Below, one piece after another: positions 63,309 to 64,000 of a stretch of DNA of 64,000 bases (within the stretch, counting starts at the first letter, position 1; each line of letters opens with the position of its first letter). The notes beneath the pieces were generated by a model. It was not told where the DNA came from, ran no database searches, and saw only the letters and a list, made by a program, of their open reading frames with translations. Where the stretch lies: the NCBI GenBank assembly GCA_963820795.1, contig CAWGBJ010000021.1, forward strand, positions 62,001 through 126,000, in the 5' to 3' direction. The stretch comes from Roseiarcus sp963820795 (GTDB lineage: Bacteria > Pseudomonadota > Alphaproteobacteria > Rhizobiales > Beijerinckiaceae). The position numbers and the translations under genes are program-made.

Positions 63309-63793
63309 CCGCGCAGATCCTCGATCGGACGCTTGCCGCGTTCCGCATCGGCGATCCGGCAGGCGCTCATCCGATCTTCGACGCCGGCGGCTCGTCGCTC
63401 GTTCCGGGGCGATGGAATACGCCGGGAAGTCCTCTCATCTATTCGAGCGAGCATTATTCGACGGCGCTCTTGGAGAAGTTGGTCCGCGGCAGCGGGCGGC
63501 TGCCGCCGAATCAGCATTACATTCAGATCACACTCCCCCGGGGCCTGACCTATGAGGTCTTTTCCCCCCCGACCCTGCCGGGCTGGGACAGCCTGCCGCC
63601 GACGGTGAGCCGGAGGTTCGGCGAGCAATGGTCCAACCAGAAACGGAGCCTTTTCCTCATCGCGCCCAGCGTCGTCGCGCGGCTCGACAACAACATCATG
63701 ATCAACCCTGCTCATCCCGAGTTTCGGCTGGTCGAGGCGAGCCTGCATCAGCCGGTGTTCTGGGATCGACGCCTTTTCGGCTCGGCCGGCTGA
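63305..63793 (+). CDS. RES-domain toxin (NAD+-degrading type)
   Basis: A 162-residue RES-domain protein. The family name residues are visible: Arg in LAAFRIGDP, Glu in LIYSSEHYSTALLEKLVRGS, and Ser in RSLFLIAPSVV. GGSSLVPGRWNTPGSPLIYS is the conserved N-terminal signature and NPAHPEFRLVEA the C-terminal one. Characterised RES toxins (MbcT, P. putida RES) deplete cellular NAD+ by phosphorolysis or hydrolysis, causing growth arrest. The GTG at 63305 overlaps the antitoxin stop, which fixes the start. Length is normal and all key motifs are present, so the toxin is probably active. Confidence 0.9.
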   Translation: MTAQILDRTLAAFRIGDPAGAHPIFDAGGSSLVPGRWNTPGSPLIYSSEHYSTALLEKLVRGSGRLPPNQHYIQITLPRGLTYEVFSPPTLPGWDSLPPTVSRRFGEQWSNQKRSLFLIAPSVVARLDNNIMINPAHPEFRLVEASLHQPVFWDRRLFGSAG

Positions 63794-63811
63794 TTGCGTT
63801 CGCTGCCCCTT

Positions 63812-63982
63812 ATGAGCGCTTTCGATCGGAAGCCCGCTGACACGCCGGCATCGTCGGCGGAGTTGGCCGCCCTGCCGCCTTCAGACGGGCGGAGCCGGCA
63901 TCCGGGATGGCTCATGATCATCGAGCCCTGGGGCAAACCGCGCCCGAACGACTTCAAGCAACACATTAGAAAATCCGGCTAA
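63812..63982 (+). CDS. Short hypothetical protein
   Basis: A 56-residue open frame starting MSAFDRKPADTPASSAELAA and ending NDFKQHIRKSG, 18 bp after the RES toxin gene on the same strand. The Trp/Pro-rich middle (HPGWLMIIEPWGKPRPNDF) has some protein-like character. No ribosome-binding site is clear and I recognise no family. It may be a small gene or chance. Confidence 0.3.
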   Translation: MSAFDRKPADTPASSAELAALPPSDGRSRHPGWLMIIEPWGKPRPNDFKQHIRKSG

Positions 63983-64000
63983 CATGCCCTGGAAGCGGAC

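Overview
The window is high-GC alphaproteobacterial DNA, most likely Hyphomicrobiales and plausibly the Beijerinckiaceae/Methylocystaceae side (an inference, not proven). Pointers are the block bamE / cytochrome-bc1 chaperone / yceD / plsX / fabH, the DUF4164-zapA pair, a potassium-independent H+-pyrophosphatase, a pyrophosphate-type phosphofructokinase, and rhizobial-style intergenic palindromes. About 45 genes are dense and mostly in short co-directional groups with 4-bp stop/start overlaps. I see one tRNA (Gln), no rRNA, no CRISPR and no intact insertion sequence.

Layout. 1-8.6 kb: DUF4164 and zapA, a frameshifted APC permease, a divergent response regulator/histidine kinase pair, and an RND efflux system whose adaptor is intact and whose pump gene carries four frame changes. 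8.6-16.6 kb: two ABC systems on the minus strand, a branched-chain-amino-acid-type livFGMH plus binding protein, and a sugar system in which ATPase and permease are fused in one gene behind a xylF-like binding protein. 16.8-18.6 kb: a MarR regulator, with a perfect palindrome touching its start, and an MFS transporter. 18.6-21.6 kb is a decayed accessory patch: an IS3-family remnant with an internal deletion, a frameshifted SMP-30 lactonase, the 3' end of a sugar ABC permease, palindromic repeats and a truncated porin. 21.6-29.4 kb: a 1,821-residue protein joining a large membrane module to a GH94-type phosphorylase half, then the H+-pyrophosphatase. 29.9-33.8 kb: envelope and lipid synthesis genes. 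33.8-40.3 kb: a frameshifted nitroreductase, a class III nucleotide cyclase, tRNA-Gln and dnaE. 40.4-46.2 kb: soluble pyrophosphatase, PPi-phosphofructokinase, cation/proton antiporter, M23 peptidase and peroxiredoxin. 46.4-52.9 kb: an AsmA-like giant, then mop and modABC around a candidate molybdate box. 52.9-60.2 kb: deaminase, tyrS, a YXWGXW-repeat protein, and thiL / inositol phosphatase / aldose epimerase / folD. 60.2-64 kb: an AraC remnant, a frameshifted DUF900 lipoprotein hydrolase bracketed by an imperfect 67-69 bp direct repeat, and a RES-Xre toxin-antitoxin pair behind a perfect 18-bp palindrome.

Themes. Three genes handle pyrophosphate (hppA, ppa, pfp), the last two adjacent, which fits a PPi-linked central metabolism. 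The membrane-GH94 fusion is the least explained large protein. Five genes (APC permease, RND pump, SMP-30, nitroreductase, DUF900 hydrolase) carry nine apparent single-base frame changes while their reading frames are otherwise well kept. That pattern suggests base-level sequence error or very recent inactivation; read data would decide.
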